64,000 nucleotides of DNA from Sphaerisporangium album (GCF_003323745.1 NZ_QOIL01000008.1:62001-126000); one strand, 5' to 3'. Numbered from the stretch's first letter, positions 27,358-36,197 are shown. The notes: generated by a model from the letters alone, not told the origin. Translations and numbers: made by a program.

Positions 27358-27810
27358 GTGGGACGCCATCGGTCTGACCCCATGGGCATCGCCCGCCTGC
27401 TGGTCGTGGGCGTCGCGATCCTCGCCCTGCTGGCGTTGGTCGTCGTCGGCGTCATCGCCCTGGTCGGGGCGCTGAGCTCCGACGGCGCGCAGGGCGCCCC
27501 CGCCGGAAGCGCCACGCTCAGCACCTCTCCCGCCGCGCCCCCGCCGCCGGTGGAGACCTCCGTCGCCGAGACGCCCACCGTGTACGTCGAATGCCGGGCC
27601 GACCGCTGCCCGATCTTCGTACGGGTCAGCGGCGGCGACATCGTCGAGGACCGCGACCTCAGCCGGGGCCAGCAGGCGTTCTACTCCCAGCCGTCGCTCG
27701 ACGTGGTGCTCGCCGACGCCTCCACGGTGTACGTCGAGGTCAACGGCGAGCCGCGCTCCCCGGGCAGGCCGGGGGAGCGCCAGCACTTCACCGCCCGCCG
27801 GGACGGCTAG
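27358..27810 (+). CDS. Single-pass membrane protein with small extracellular domain
   Basis: 150 residues from a GTG at 27358; the ATG at 27382 is an equally good start. One membrane helix (about 11-38) is followed by a Pro/Ser/Ala linker, then a compact beta-rich domain with VYVECRADRCPIFVRVSGG, VVLADASTVYVEVNGEPR. The two Cys (CRADRC) probably form a disulfide outside. The pattern resembles the RodZ C-terminal (DUF4115-like) domain but is too short to be sure. It lies 106 bp after the DedA gene and converges on pyrE. Confidence 0.68.
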   Translation: MGRHRSDPMGIARLLVVGVAILALLALVVVGVIALVGALSSDGAQGAPAGSATLSTSPAAPPPPVETSVAETPTVYVECRADRCPIFVRVSGGDIVEDRDLSRGQQAFYSQPSLDVVLADASTVYVEVNGEPRSPGRPGERQHFTARRDG

Positions 27811-27832
27811 GCCCGACCCGGACGGCTCGCCC

Positions 27833-28369
27833 TCAGCTCAGGCCGAGGTCGGTCATCGTGTACGCGGTGCGGTACGTCAGGCCGGTCTCCTCGATCGTGG
27901 ACCCCGCGCCCCGGTCCACGATGGTGGCCACGCCGACGATCTCCGCCCCGGCCTCGCGCAGCGCCTCCACCGCCGTGAGCACCGATCCGCCGGTCGTCGA
28001 GGTGTCCTCCACGGCCAGCACCCGGCGGCCCGTGACGTCCGGGCCCTCGATCCTGCGCTGGAGCCCGTGCGCCTTGCCCGCCTTCCGGACCACGAACGCG
28101 TCCAGGGCACGGCCCCGCGCGGCGGCGGCGTGCAGCATGGCGGTGGCGACGGGGTCGGCCCCGAGGGTCAGGCCCCCCACCGCGTCGTAGCCGAGGTCCT
28201 CGGTGAGGTCGAGCATGACGTTGCCGACCAGCGGGGCGGCGGTGCCGTCCAGGGTGATCCGGCGCAGGTCCACGTACCAGTCGGCCTCGCGGCCCGAGCT
28301 GAGCACGACCCGGCCGTGCACCACTCCCTTTTTCTTGATCTCGTCGAGAAGTTTCGCGCGGTCATTCAT
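27833..28369 (-). CDS. pyrE: Orotate phosphoribosyltransferase
   Basis: 178 residues from the ATG at 28369; a longer open frame continues upstream but lacks sense. The enzyme makes orotidine 5'-phosphate from orotate and PRPP in pyrimidine synthesis. The N-terminal substrate loop SSGREADWYVDLRR, the VVRKAGKAHG flexible catalytic loop and the PRPP-binding VLAVEDTSTTGGS are all present. Length is slightly below the 200-residue average, which is common in actinobacteria. It stands alone between the small membrane protein gene and the divergent NYN gene. Confidence 0.95.
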   Translation of the reverse strand: MNDRAKLLDEIKKKGVVHGRVVLSSGREADWYVDLRRITLDGTAAPLVGNVMLDLTEDLGYDAVGGLTLGADPVATAMLHAAAARGRALDAFVVRKAGKAHGLQRRIEGPDVTGRRVLAVEDTSTTGGSVLTAVEALREAGAEIVGVATIVDRGAGSTIEETGLTYRTAYTMTDLGLS

Positions 28370-28603
28370 GGAGGCCAGCCTAGAGACCCCTGCGACGTGC
28401 GCCGACGGGGCCACTCGTTTATCACCCAAGGTCGGTAATAGCAGGCAAACTGGTACGGTCTGCGGGAACCATCCTAGATATGGGCATGCGCGGGCCGAAT
28501 CGCCGGGATTCACCCTCGCGCGATCAGTGCCTTCATTACCCTGAGATAGGGCCGGGCTTCGGCTGCCACCGGAGCTGGGCCATGTACGAAAGGGCGGTGT
28601 CGC

Positions 28604-31381
28604 GTGGATCGCTGCGCGCTGTTCGTGGACGCTGGCTATCTGCTGGCGGACGGCGCGATGGCCGTGCATGGGACCCGCCATCGCGAAGCCGTCGCCTGGG
28701 ACTACCCCGGCCTGCTCCAACTTCTGTCCACACTGTCCCGCGAGCGTACCGACCTTCCGCTGCTGCGCTGCTACTGGTACGAGGCCACCGTCGAGGGCAG
28801 GCGCACGCCCGAGCACGACGCGCTCGCCGACATCCCCGGCCTCAAACTGCGCCTCGCCCGCATCAGGCCCGGCCGCCGGGAGGGCGTGGACGCGCAGGTC
28901 CACCGAGACCTCATGACGCTCGCCCGCAACAACGCCATCTGCGACGCCGTGGTGGTCAGCGGCGACGAGGACCTCGCCCAGGTCGTCAGCGACGCCCAGG
29001 ACCTCGGCATCCGCGTCACCGTGATCCACATCGCGGCCGAGGGAGGGTGGGCGGTGTCGCGCACGCTCCAGCAGGAGTGCGACGACCTCATCGAGATCGG
29101 CAGCGGCCATCTGCGGCCGTACGTCAACCTGGTCACGGGCAACGTCGCCGCCGGGCCCGACAGCGGCCCGTCCACCGGGCTCCACCTGCCCCAGCCGATC
29201 GGCAACGGCCGCGCCCGCGACTCCTCGCAAGCGTACAACGGACGGCCCCCCGCCTCGACCGGCGCCTTCGCCGCCGTCTCCGGCCTCTCCTCCACGCCGC
29301 CCTCTCAGCCCTCGCACGGCCCGTCCGCGTCCCCGCCGCAGGGCTCCTTGGCGGGCACGTCCGCGCACGGTCCCGGCCCCTCGCCGGGCTCCCGGGGCGC
29401 CGGTTCGCACGGGGCCGACCTGTCCCAGACGTCCGGCCTGGGCTCCCAGCAGTCCCCCTCCGACCCGGGCGGCCTGTCGTCCGGGCCCTCGGGGTCGTCC
29501 GGATCCCACGACCCGAACTCGCTCGGCTCCAGCTCGCTCGGCACTGGAGGGGTGGGCTCGACGTCCCTCGGTTCGACGTCCCTCGGGCACGCCTCCCACG
29601 GTCCGCCCGCCACCGGCGATCCGATGGGCGGCCGGCTCGGCGGCCACGGCTCCGGCCTCCTCGGCGGCGGCTCCTCCTCGGGAGCCCACGGCTCCCCGGA
29701 CACGGAGACGGCCGCTCCGCACAGCGGCGGGTTCACGAGCCCGCCCGGCACAGGCTCGCACGGCACAGGTTCACACAGCACAGGTTCACACAGCGCGGGT
29801 TCGCACGGCACAGGCTCGCACGGCGCCAGCGGTACGGGGTCCTACGGCACAGGGGGAACGGGGCAGCGCGGCGCCGGGCTCGGGGGTTCCCACGGCTCGG
29901 GGGACGCGGGTTCGCGCGACTCGGGCATGACGGGCTCCCATGGCGGTGGGGCGGCGGGGGCGCGCGGCACGGGCGTGACAGGCTCCCACGGAGCGGGTTC
30001 GTACGGCGGGATGACGGGCTCCCAGGACTCCGGGGGCGGCACCACCGGGCCCATCTACGGACCGCCCGCCCAGGGCTCCCACGGTTCGCTCTCGACGGGC
30101 ACCGGTTCACACGGTTCGCTCTCCTCCGGGCGGGGATCCCACGGCCCTCAGGCGGAGGGCACGGGCGCGCACGGCACTCTCGGCGACGGTCCGCAAGCCC
30201 CGGCGGGCGGGGGCACGTACGGCTCCCTCGGCGGCGGCTCCCAAGGATCGACGAGTGGTGGTTCGTACAGCTCGGGCGGGGGTGACTCACGTGACTCACA
30301 CGGCCTGGGCTCCGGCGCGCGTGAAGGCGCGGACGCGGGCGGTGGTCCGCACGGCTCGGGTCCGCATGGCTCCGGTTCACAGGGCTCGGGTCCGCACGGC
30401 TCCGGTTCGCACGGCTCGGGCGGCTCACGGGGTTCGGCCCCGGGCGCCGGTTCTGGCGCGGACGGCGGCCCGTACAGCTCCTACGACACAGCGCCTCCCG
30501 GAACCCTCACGGGCGCGATGCCCGCGATCGGCCCCCTGGGCCCCGGTTCCTACGGTCTGAGCTCAGCCGGCCCCTCCTCGGGCACCGGCTCCTACGGCGG
30601 GAACTCCGCCGGTCCCTCGTCCGGTCCCGGATCGCACGGGCAGGGGTCGTCCACAGGCGGGTCCTATGGGCCGGGTTCGGGCGGGTCGTCTTCGGGCGGC
30701 GGGTCCTATGGATCCGGTTCCGGTGGGTCGTCTTCAGGTGGTGGGTCCTACGGGTCGGGTTCTGGTGGGTCGTCTTCGGGCGGCGGGTCTTATGGATCCG
30801 GTTCCACCGGTTCGGGGTCGCGTGGGCTGAGTTCCGCCGGCCCGTCGTCCGGCACGGGATCGCACGCCTCACCCGGCCGACCCTCCGGCCCGCCGCGCTC
30901 CTCCCAGCCCGCGCTCCCGGCGCCCTATCCGACCTATTCGTCCGACTCCCCGCCGTCCTCGCACGGCTCCCCGCCGCCGACGCCTCCGCTGGCCGCGCCC
31001 GTACCCCCGCAGGCCTCCGGCCAGTACACCCTGGGCGGCTCCGGCGGCCCGCCGCCGTACCCCGGGCCTCAGCTCGGCCCGTACACCGGCCCGCAGCCCG
31101 CCCCCGTGCCCGCGCAGGCCGGCTCGCCCGGAACGACGACCCTCGCCGACGCGGTCAAGGCCGCGCACAAGGAGGGCCACGACTTCGGCGAGTCCGTGGC
31201 CAGGGACGCCCCGGCGCTCTGGCTGGAGGCCGTGCTCGCCCGCAAGCCCCGCATGCCCTCCGACCTGGAGGCGCGCCTGCTCCAGGGCTCCTCTCTGCCC
31301 ATCGACTTCCTCCTGCACGACGAGGTCCGCCACGCCCTGCGCCGGGGCTTCTGGGACGCCCTCGAACGCGCCCGCCGCTGA
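28604..31381 (+). CDS. NYN-domain protein with giant Gly/Ser/His-rich region
   Basis: 925 residues from a GTG at 28604. Residues 1-165 form an NYN (PIN-like) domain as in LabA: FVDAGYLLADG with the first acidic residue, CYWYEA, VDAQVHRDLMTLA and VVVSGDEDLAQVVSDA, all acidic metal-site positions present, suggesting an RNase. Residues about 185-845 are low-complexity Gly/Ser/Thr/His/Pro (many GSHG, GTGSHG and SSGG copies), including four 14-residue units of the GGSYGSGSGGSSSG type. A conserved-looking helical C-terminus (ADAVKAAHKEGHDFGESVARDAPALWLEAVLA...) follows. The low-complexity region is likely disordered and could drive condensation with RNA. Such an extreme linker is unusual for the family. 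Confidence 0.88.
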   Translation: MDRCALFVDAGYLLADGAMAVHGTRHREAVAWDYPGLLQLLSTLSRERTDLPLLRCYWYEATVEGRRTPEHDALADIPGLKLRLARIRPGRREGVDAQVHRDLMTLARNNAICDAVVVSGDEDLAQVVSDAQDLGIRVTVIHIAAEGGWAVSRTLQQECDDLIEIGSGHLRPYVNLVTGNVAAGPDSGPSTGLHLPQPIGNGRARDSSQAYNGRPPASTGAFAAVSGLSSTPPSQPSHGPSASPPQGSLAGTSAHGPGPSPGSRGAGSHGADLSQTSGLGSQQSPSDPGGLSSGPSGSSGSHDPNSLGSSSLGTGGVGSTSLGSTSLGHASHGPPATGDPMGGRLGGHGSGLLGGGSSSGAHGSPDTETAAPHSGGFTSPPGTGSHGTGSHSTGSHSAGSHGTGSHGASGTGSYGTGGTGQRGAGLGGSHGSGDAGSRDSGMTGSHGGGAAGARGTGVTGSHGAGSYGGMTGSQDSGGGTTGPIYGPPAQGSHGSLSTGTGSHGSLSSGRGSHGPQAEGTGAHGTLGDGPQAPAGGGTYGSLGGGSQGSTSGGSYSSGGGDSRDSHGLGSGAREGADAGGGPHGSGPHGSGSQGSGPHGSGSHGSGGSRGSAPGAGSGADGGPYSSYDTAPPGTLTGAMPAIGPLGPGSYGLSSAGPSSGTGSYGGNSAGPSSGPGSHGQGSSTGGSYGPGSGGSSSGGGSYGSGSGGSSSGGGSYGSGSGGSSSGGGSYGSGSTGSGSRGLSSAGPSSGTGSHASPGRPSGPPRSSQPALPAPYPTYSSDSPPSSHGSPPPTPPLAAPVPPQASGQYTLGGSGGPPPYPGPQLGPYTGPQPAPVPAQAGSPGTTTLADAVKAAHKEGHDFGESVARDAPALWLEAVLARKPRMPSDLEARLLQGSSLPIDFLLHDEVRHALRRGFWDALERARR
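30646..30815 (+). repeat. 42-bp tandem repeats inside the NYN gene
   Basis: Four consecutive units encode 14 residues each (GGSYGPGSGGSSSG, twice GGSYGSGSGGSSSG, then GGSYGSGSTGSGSR). DNA identity is high between units (for example GGGTCGTCTTC recurs), implying recent expansion in frame. Confidence 0.85.
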
Positions 31382-31473
31382 CCCTCCCCGCACCGGTGGC
31401 TTCCGGGACGCTATGGAACGTGCCCGCCTCGCTCCGCGCCGGGGGTTTCTGGACGTTCTGGAACGTGCCCGCC
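31346..31473 (+). repeat. Three degenerate copies of the NYN gene 3' end
   Basis: The 3' end of the gene (GGCTTCTGGGACGCC...GAACGCGCCCGCC, 31346-31376) recurs twice after the stop codon at 31398-31428 and 31444-31473, each encoding a close relative of the terminal GFWDALERARR (FRDAMERAR, GFLDVLERARR). The copies lie outside the reading frame of the gene, in the gap before lacI. Confidence 0.8.
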
Positions 31474-31497
31474 GCCGACCCCGTCCTGCGAGAAAGG

Positions 31498-32544
31498 TTA
31501 CGGACGTCCGCTCGGGGGAGGGGGTGCGGTGCTCGCGCGCAGGACGACCCGGCCCTGGACGCGCTCGACGCGGTTGCGGGTGGTGGTGCCGCGCCGGAGG
31601 GCCATGGCCATCGCGCGCCTTCCCACCTCCTCCAGCGGAAGGGCGACCGTGGTCAGCGGCGGCGTGAGGTCCTGGACCAGCGGAATGTCGTCGAACCCGG
31701 TGAGGGACACGTCGTCCGGCACGGACAGCCCATGGTTGCGCAGGGCCGCCAGCACGCCGACGGCCATGAGGTCGGTCGCGGCGAACAGGCACGTGGCCCG
31801 CAGCCCCCGGCGGATCAGCTCGGTGGCCGCCGCGTAGCCGCCGTCCCGGTTGAACGCGCCCTCCACCACCTGGTCGGGGCGCAGCTCGATGCCCGCCCGG
31901 GCGAGCCCGTCGCGGAAGCCGGCCAGGCGGTCGGCCGCGGTGGTGAGCGTGGCGGGCCCGGACAGGACGGCGAACTCGCGGTGGCCGAGCTCGACCATCG
32001 CCCTGGCCAGCTCGGCGGCCCCCGTGCGGTTCTGCGGGAGCACCGCGTCCACGTGCAGCCCGCGATGCCGGCTCACGGCGGTGACCCGGCCACCGGTGGC
32101 CACGTACCTGTCCAGTTCCCGGCCCATGGCCTCCTGCCAGGCGGCGTCCTCGAACCCGGAGCCGATCAGCAGGATCGCCCGGGCGCGCTGGCCGCGCATC
32201 ATGCCGACGTAGGCGATCTCCCGCTCCTGGTCGCCGAAGGTGCTGCCGAGCGTCACGTGGAGGTCGTGCTCGCTGGCCATGCGCATGACGCCCCGGATGA
32301 TGCCGGCGAAGTAGGGGTCGCCGATGTCGTGGCAGATGACGCCGACGACCTGGCTGGTGGCGCGGGCGAGCGCCTGGGCGTGGCTGTTGGGCGTGTACGC
32401 GAGGGAGGTGGCGGCGGCCAGCACGCGTTCGCGCATGTCGGCACGTACGGCGGCGGTGTTGTTGAGCACCCGGGACACGGTGGCGGGGGACACGCCGGCG
32501 GCCTGGGCCACGTCCTCCAAGGTCACCAACGACCGCTCGCTCAT
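31498..32544 (-). CDS. LacI-family transcriptional regulator
   Basis: 348 residues. The N-terminal lambda-type HTH (TLEDVAQAAGVSPATVSRVL) with hinge helix is intact, followed by a periplasmic-binding-protein-like sugar domain (VVGVICHDIGDPYFAGII, HREFAVLSGP, FAATDLMAVGVLAAL, GFDDIPLVQDL). ATG at 32544 follows GGAGAT. The 15-bp motif ACGGAAAGCGCTTAC lies 170 bp upstream and its exact reverse complement lies in front of the adjacent operon, so I infer that this protein represses itself and that operon until a sugar or polyol binds. The same-strand operon lies upstream of it, ending 291 bp before the lacI start. Confidence 0.94.
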   Translation of the reverse strand: MSERSLVTLEDVAQAAGVSPATVSRVLNNTAAVRADMRERVLAAATSLAYTPNSHAQALARATSQVVGVICHDIGDPYFAGIIRGVMRMASEHDLHVTLGSTFGDQEREIAYVGMMRGQRARAILLIGSGFEDAAWQEAMGRELDRYVATGGRVTAVSRHRGLHVDAVLPQNRTGAAELARAMVELGHREFAVLSGPATLTTAADRLAGFRDGLARAGIELRPDQVVEGAFNRDGGYAAATELIRRGLRATCLFAATDLMAVGVLAALRNHGLSVPDDVSLTGFDDIPLVQDLTPPLTTVALPLEEVGRRAMAMALRRGTTTRNRVERVQGRVVLRASTAPPPPSGRP

Positions 32545-32711
32545 CCGATCTCCTCGAACACGGGTGACCTCGGCCTCCTCGGGGGACGTTCTTCCAGGCC
32601 GCCCGCTGTGGAAGAGTCCGGCGACCTTTCCTTCGGACAGATGAGTTCACCGGACGCACCGCGCCCTTGATCAGCCCATGAGGCAGTCCTAGGGTACACC
32701 GGCGCACGCGC

Positions 32712-32726
32712 ACGGAAAGCGCTTAC
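32712..32726 (-). promoter_or_regulatory. LacI-type operator in front of lacI
   Basis: ACGGAAAGCGCTTAC, containing the palindromic AAGCGCTT core of LacI-family operators. On the minus strand it is followed by TACCCT (about 32692-32697) as a possible -10. Identical in reverse complement to 36162-36176. Confidence 0.75.
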
Positions 32727-32835
32727 TGATCATGAGTTCACCCGGTGCGGAAAGGCGTCATGTCTCCCGCGCATGAGCCCCAGGCGCGCGGCACGGGCTG
32801 AATCCCCGGCCTTCACTTTCAGGCCGGGGAACGCG

Positions 32836-33705
32836 TCAGAGGACCTCGGTGACGTACCGGCGCATCATCGTCGCGAGCACGTCGGACCCGTCGGCGGCCC
32901 ATACCTCGGCGTTGAAGATCTCGACCTCGATGTCCCCTTCGTACCCCGCGTCGTGGACGGCGGCGTACAGCGGCCGGAAGTCGATCACCCCGTCGCCCAT
33001 CATGCCCCTGCCCAGCAGCGGATCGGCGGGCAGCGGCACCAGGTAGTCGCAGACCTGGAAGCTCGCGATCCGCCCCGCTGCCCGCGCGATCTGCCGGAAG
33101 ACGTCGGGATCCCACCACACGTGGAAGGTGTCGACGACGACCCCGACGCTGTCCGCCGGCCATCGCTCGGCCAGGTCCAGGGCCTGGCCGAGCGTCGACA
33201 GCACGGCCCGCTCGGCGCAGTACACCGGGTGCAGCGGTTCGAGCGCGAGCCGCACCCCCGCCTGCCGCGCGTACGGCTGGAGCTCGGCGAGCGCGTCGGC
33301 GACCCGCGCCCGTGCCCCCGCCAGGTCGCGCGACCCTTCGGGCAGCCCGCCGACGACCACGACCAGGCAGTCCGTCCCAAGCGCCGCCGCCTCGTCGACG
33401 GCCCGCCGGCCGTCCTCGGCGGACCGGCCCGGCATGCTGAGCCCGGTCGCGCGGCAGAGCGAGGAGACCCGCAGCCCCGCGTCCCGGACCAGCTTGGCGC
33501 TGGCGACCAGCCCGTGCTCGGCGACCTGCTGCCGCCAGAGCCCGATCGCCGGGATCCCGGCGCGCACGCACCCCTCGACCGCCTCGGCCACGCCCCAGCG
33601 CCGGGTGGTCCACTGGTTGAGCGACAGCCGGGCCAGCCGTTCGTCGCCAGGCCCGGGGGTCGGGATCGCGGCGGGGAGGCCGCTGGGCACGTCCAGGACG
33701 GTCAC
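32836..33705 (-). CDS. TIM-barrel sugar isomerase/epimerase
   Basis: 289 residues from a GTG at 33705 that overlaps the stop of the DUF993 gene by GTGA. The xylose-isomerase-like barrel is recognisable: LSLNQWTTRRWGVAEAVEGCVRAG, LALEPLHPVY with the metal-site Glu, GVVVDTFHVWWDP, FQVCDYLVP and GDGVIDFRPLYAAVHDAGYEGDIEVEIFNAE, which supplies the final Glu. Members interconvert ketoses, epimers or keto-inositols. Third gene of the LacI-controlled operon, so likely a catabolic step for a sugar or cyclic polyol. The substrate cannot be told from sequence. Confidence 0.9.
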   Translation of the reverse strand: MTVLDVPSGLPAAIPTPGPGDERLARLSLNQWTTRRWGVAEAVEGCVRAGIPAIGLWRQQVAEHGLVASAKLVRDAGLRVSSLCRATGLSMPGRSAEDGRRAVDEAAALGTDCLVVVVGGLPEGSRDLAGARARVADALAELQPYARQAGVRLALEPLHPVYCAERAVLSTLGQALDLAERWPADSVGVVVDTFHVWWDPDVFRQIARAAGRIASFQVCDYLVPLPADPLLGRGMMGDGVIDFRPLYAAVHDAGYEGDIEVEIFNAEVWAADGSDVLATMMRRYVTEVL

Positions 33706-34850
33706 CGGGTCACCCCGGCGACGGTGAGCAGCGCGCGCATGCGGGCCTCCGCGAGGTCGGGGTCGGGCAGCAGCCCGGCCTGGTCCGCCAGGCGGAACAC
33801 CTCGGCGAGGTGGACGACGGATCGCGCGCTCTGCGCGCCGTTCACCATCGCGAACGCGTCCTGGTGTCCCGCGAGCCAGGAGAGGAGGACCAGCCCGGTC
33901 TTGTAATGGTAGGTGGGCGACTCGAAGATCTTGCGTGACAGTGCCACGGTGGGCCGCAGGATCTGCGTGTAGCGGACGGTGTCGCCCACGTCGAGGGCCT
34001 GGAGGGCGGTGGCCGCGGCGGGGGCGATGGCGTCGAAGATGCCGAGCAGGGCGTGGCTGCCCGAGGCGATGAGGTCCGGGTAGTTGAAGTCGTCGCCGGT
34101 GTAGAGCTTGACGCCGGGCGGGAGCGCCGCCCGCAGCCGCGTCTCGTGCCCGGCGTCCAGCAGGGACACCTTGACCCCGTCGACCTTGTCGGCGTGCCGG
34201 TGGACCAGGTCCAGGAAGGTGCCGGTGGCCTTCTCCAGGTCGGCCGAACCCCAGTAACCGGTCAGCGCGGGGTCGAACATCTCGCCCAGCCAGTGAAGGA
34301 TCACCGGCCGGTCGGCGCGGCCCAGGAGCCTGCCGTAGACGAGGTGGTAGTCCGCGGGATCCTCCGCCAGGGCGGCCAGGCGGCGACTGGCCATGATGAT
34401 CACGGTGGCGCCGGCCGACTGGATCACCTCCATCTGCTCGGTGTAGGCCGAGACGACCTCGTCCAGCGTGGCGGCCCCCGGGGCGTGGTCGGTGCCGGCC
34501 CCGCAGGCCAGCAACGCCGAGGGGTCGCCGAACGCGCGGGCCTCGGCGGCCGAGCGCCGGATCAGCTCGCGGGTGGCGGGCCAGTCCAGGCCCATGCCGC
34601 GCTGGGCGGTGTCCATCGCGTCGGCGACCCGGAAGCCGTACGACCACAGGTGCCGGCGGAACCGCAGCGTGGCGTCCCAGTCGACGGCCGCGGGCGCGCC
34701 CGGCGTGTTCTCGGCGAGGGGGTCGGCGACGACGTGCGCGGCGGCGTAGGCGATGCGGCTCCTGGGCGGGCCGTCCGGCCGGGGCCAGGTGACCGGGGCG
34801 CGGAGCGTGTAGGACGAGAGGTTCCCGTCCGCGGTCGGCAGCGTGATCAC
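33702..34850 (-). CDS. DUF993 family protein (aldolase-like barrel)
   Basis: 382 residues from a GTG at 34850, overlapping the dehydrogenase stop by GTGA; the frame is open further upstream but that is the dehydrogenase gene in another frame. The family resembles dihydrodipicolinate synthase barrels: HLWSYGFRVADAMDTAQRGMGLDW, ACGAGTDHAP, VIIMASRRLAALAEDPADY, ILHWLGEMFDPALTGYWG, KVSLLDAGHETRLR with the likely Schiff-base Lys. DUF993 genes commonly sit with Gfo/Idh/MocA dehydrogenases and TIM-barrel isomerases in sugar catabolic operons, exactly as here. The reaction is unknown. Confidence 0.9.
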   Translation of the reverse strand: MITLPTADGNLSSYTLRAPVTWPRPDGPPRSRIAYAAAHVVADPLAENTPGAPAAVDWDATLRFRRHLWSYGFRVADAMDTAQRGMGLDWPATRELIRRSAAEARAFGDPSALLACGAGTDHAPGAATLDEVVSAYTEQMEVIQSAGATVIIMASRRLAALAEDPADYHLVYGRLLGRADRPVILHWLGEMFDPALTGYWGSADLEKATGTFLDLVHRHADKVDGVKVSLLDAGHETRLRAALPPGVKLYTGDDFNYPDLIASGSHALLGIFDAIAPAAATALQALDVGDTVRYTQILRPTVALSRKIFESPTYHYKTGLVLLSWLAGHQDAFAMVNGAQSARSVVHLAEVFRLADQAGLLPDPDLAEARMRALLTVAGVTR

Positions 34851-35998
34851 AGGCCGAGCTCCGGCAGCTCGATGCGGCGGCCCTCGGCGGACGAGCGCAG
34901 GCCCAGCTCGGCGAGCTGGACGCCGCGGGCCCCGGCCATGAAGTCGTACGGCCATGGCGCGTCCTCCAGGACGTGCCGGACGAACATCTCCCACTGGATC
35001 TTGAAGGCGTTGTCGAACTCGCCGTTGTCGGGCACCGTCTGCCAGTCGTCACGGAAGGAGTGGGTGACCGGCAGGTCCGGGTTCCAGACCGGCTTGGGCG
35101 TGGCGCCGCGGTGCTGGATCCGGCAGTCGCGCAGCCCCGCGACCGCGCTGCCCTCCGTGCCGTCCACCTGGAACTCCACCAGCTCGTCCCGGTTCACCCG
35201 GACGCACCACGAGGAGTTGATCTGCGCGACCACGCCGCCGCTCAGCTCGAAGATCCCGTACGCCGCGTCGTCCGCGGTGGCCTGGTACTCGCGGCCCTTC
35301 TCGTCCGTCCGCGTCGGGATGTGCGTGACCGCCCGCGCGGTGACCGCCTCGACCCGGCCGAACAGGTTGTCCAGCACGTACGACCAGTGGCAGAACATGT
35401 CGAGCACCATGCCCCCGCCGTCCTCCGCCCGGTAGTTCCACGACGGCCGCTGCGCGGACTGCCAGTCCCCTTCGAAGACCCAGTACCCGAACTCCCCGCG
35501 CACGGACAGCACGCGGCCGAAGAACCCCCCGTCCAGCAGCCGCTTCAGCTTGAGCAGCCCCGGCAGGAACAGCTTGTCCTGAACGACGCCGCTCCTCACC
35601 CCCGCCTCCCGCGCGAGCCGGGCCAGCCAGAGCGCGCCGTCCAGCGTCTCGGCGACCGGCTTCTCGGTGTAGACGTGCTTGCCCGCCGCGACGGCCTGGC
35701 TGATCGCACCGAGCCGGGCCTGCGTCACCTGGGCGTCGAAATAGATGAGGCTGCCCCGGTCCGCCAGCGCGGACTCCAGGTCCGTGGTCCATTGCTTGAT
35801 GTTGTGGCGCTCGCACAGCTCCCGCAGCTTGGCCTCGCTGCGGCCGACGAGCGTCGGTTCGAGCAGCACCCGCCCGCCGTCGGCCAGCGGTACGCCGCCC
35901 TGCTCGTTGATGGCCAGGATCGACCGGACCAGGTGCTGGTTGTAGCCCATCCGGCCGGTGACCCCGTTCATCACGAGGCCGACGGTGCGTGTGGTCAT
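34847..35998 (-). CDS. Gfo/Idh/MocA-family oxidoreductase
   Basis: 383 residues. An N-terminal Rossmann domain (GLVMNGVTGRMGYNQHL) is followed by the signature EKPVAETL with Glu112-Lys113-Pro114, where Lys is catalytic. The C-terminal alpha/beta domain has MVLDMFCHWSYVLDNLFG. Such enzymes oxidise a sugar or polyol hydroxyl with NAD(P). First gene of the LacI-controlled operon; it overlaps the DUF993 gene by four bases. ATG at 35998 follows AGGAGG five to ten bases upstream. Confidence 0.92.
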   Translation of the reverse strand: MTTRTVGLVMNGVTGRMGYNQHLVRSILAINEQGGVPLADGGRVLLEPTLVGRSEAKLRELCERHNIKQWTTDLESALADRGSLIYFDAQVTQARLGAISQAVAAGKHVYTEKPVAETLDGALWLARLAREAGVRSGVVQDKLFLPGLLKLKRLLDGGFFGRVLSVRGEFGYWVFEGDWQSAQRPSWNYRAEDGGGMVLDMFCHWSYVLDNLFGRVEAVTARAVTHIPTRTDEKGREYQATADDAAYGIFELSGGVVAQINSSWCVRVNRDELVEFQVDGTEGSAVAGLRDCRIQHRGATPKPVWNPDLPVTHSFRDDWQTVPDNGEFDNAFKIQWEMFVRHVLEDAPWPYDFMAGARGVQLAELGLRSSAEGRRIELPELGL

Positions 35999-36147
35999 GG
36001 AAATCCTCCTAGGGGGCCCGCCGGTGACGGCGCGGCACCGGGCGGGCGGGGGTGTGTGGATCCGGGGGGTCAGGACACGCCGAAGACGTCATGGAAGGAC
36101 AGGAGCAGAGCGGTCATCCTCGGTTCGAGTCGTGCCGGGCATGATCA

Positions 36148-36176
36148 GAAAGCGTTTTCAGGTAAGCGCTTTCCGT
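36148..36176 (-). promoter_or_regulatory. Double LacI-type operator in front of the sugar operon
   Basis: GTAAGCGCTTTCCGT (36162-36176) is the exact reverse complement of the lacI operator at 32712-32726. An adjacent related site GAAAGCGTTTTC (36148-36159) gives two sites in tandem, 150 bp before the dehydrogenase start and just before the truncated enolase-superfamily gene. Confidence 0.75.
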
Positions 36177-36197
36177 GTACGGTAGGACCGCGCCACG

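Noticed and set aside
28480-30285. Overlapping 601-codon frame in the NYN region, with an internal ATG at 28582 preceded by GGAG
   Set aside because: The NYN frame contains the recognised domain; the other frame has Arg-rich sequence with no motif.
29786-30428. Minus-strand ORFs opposite the NYN low-complexity region
   Set aside because: Pro/Glu/Arg- or Arg/Ser-rich repeats that merely mirror the Gly/Ser codons of the sense strand.
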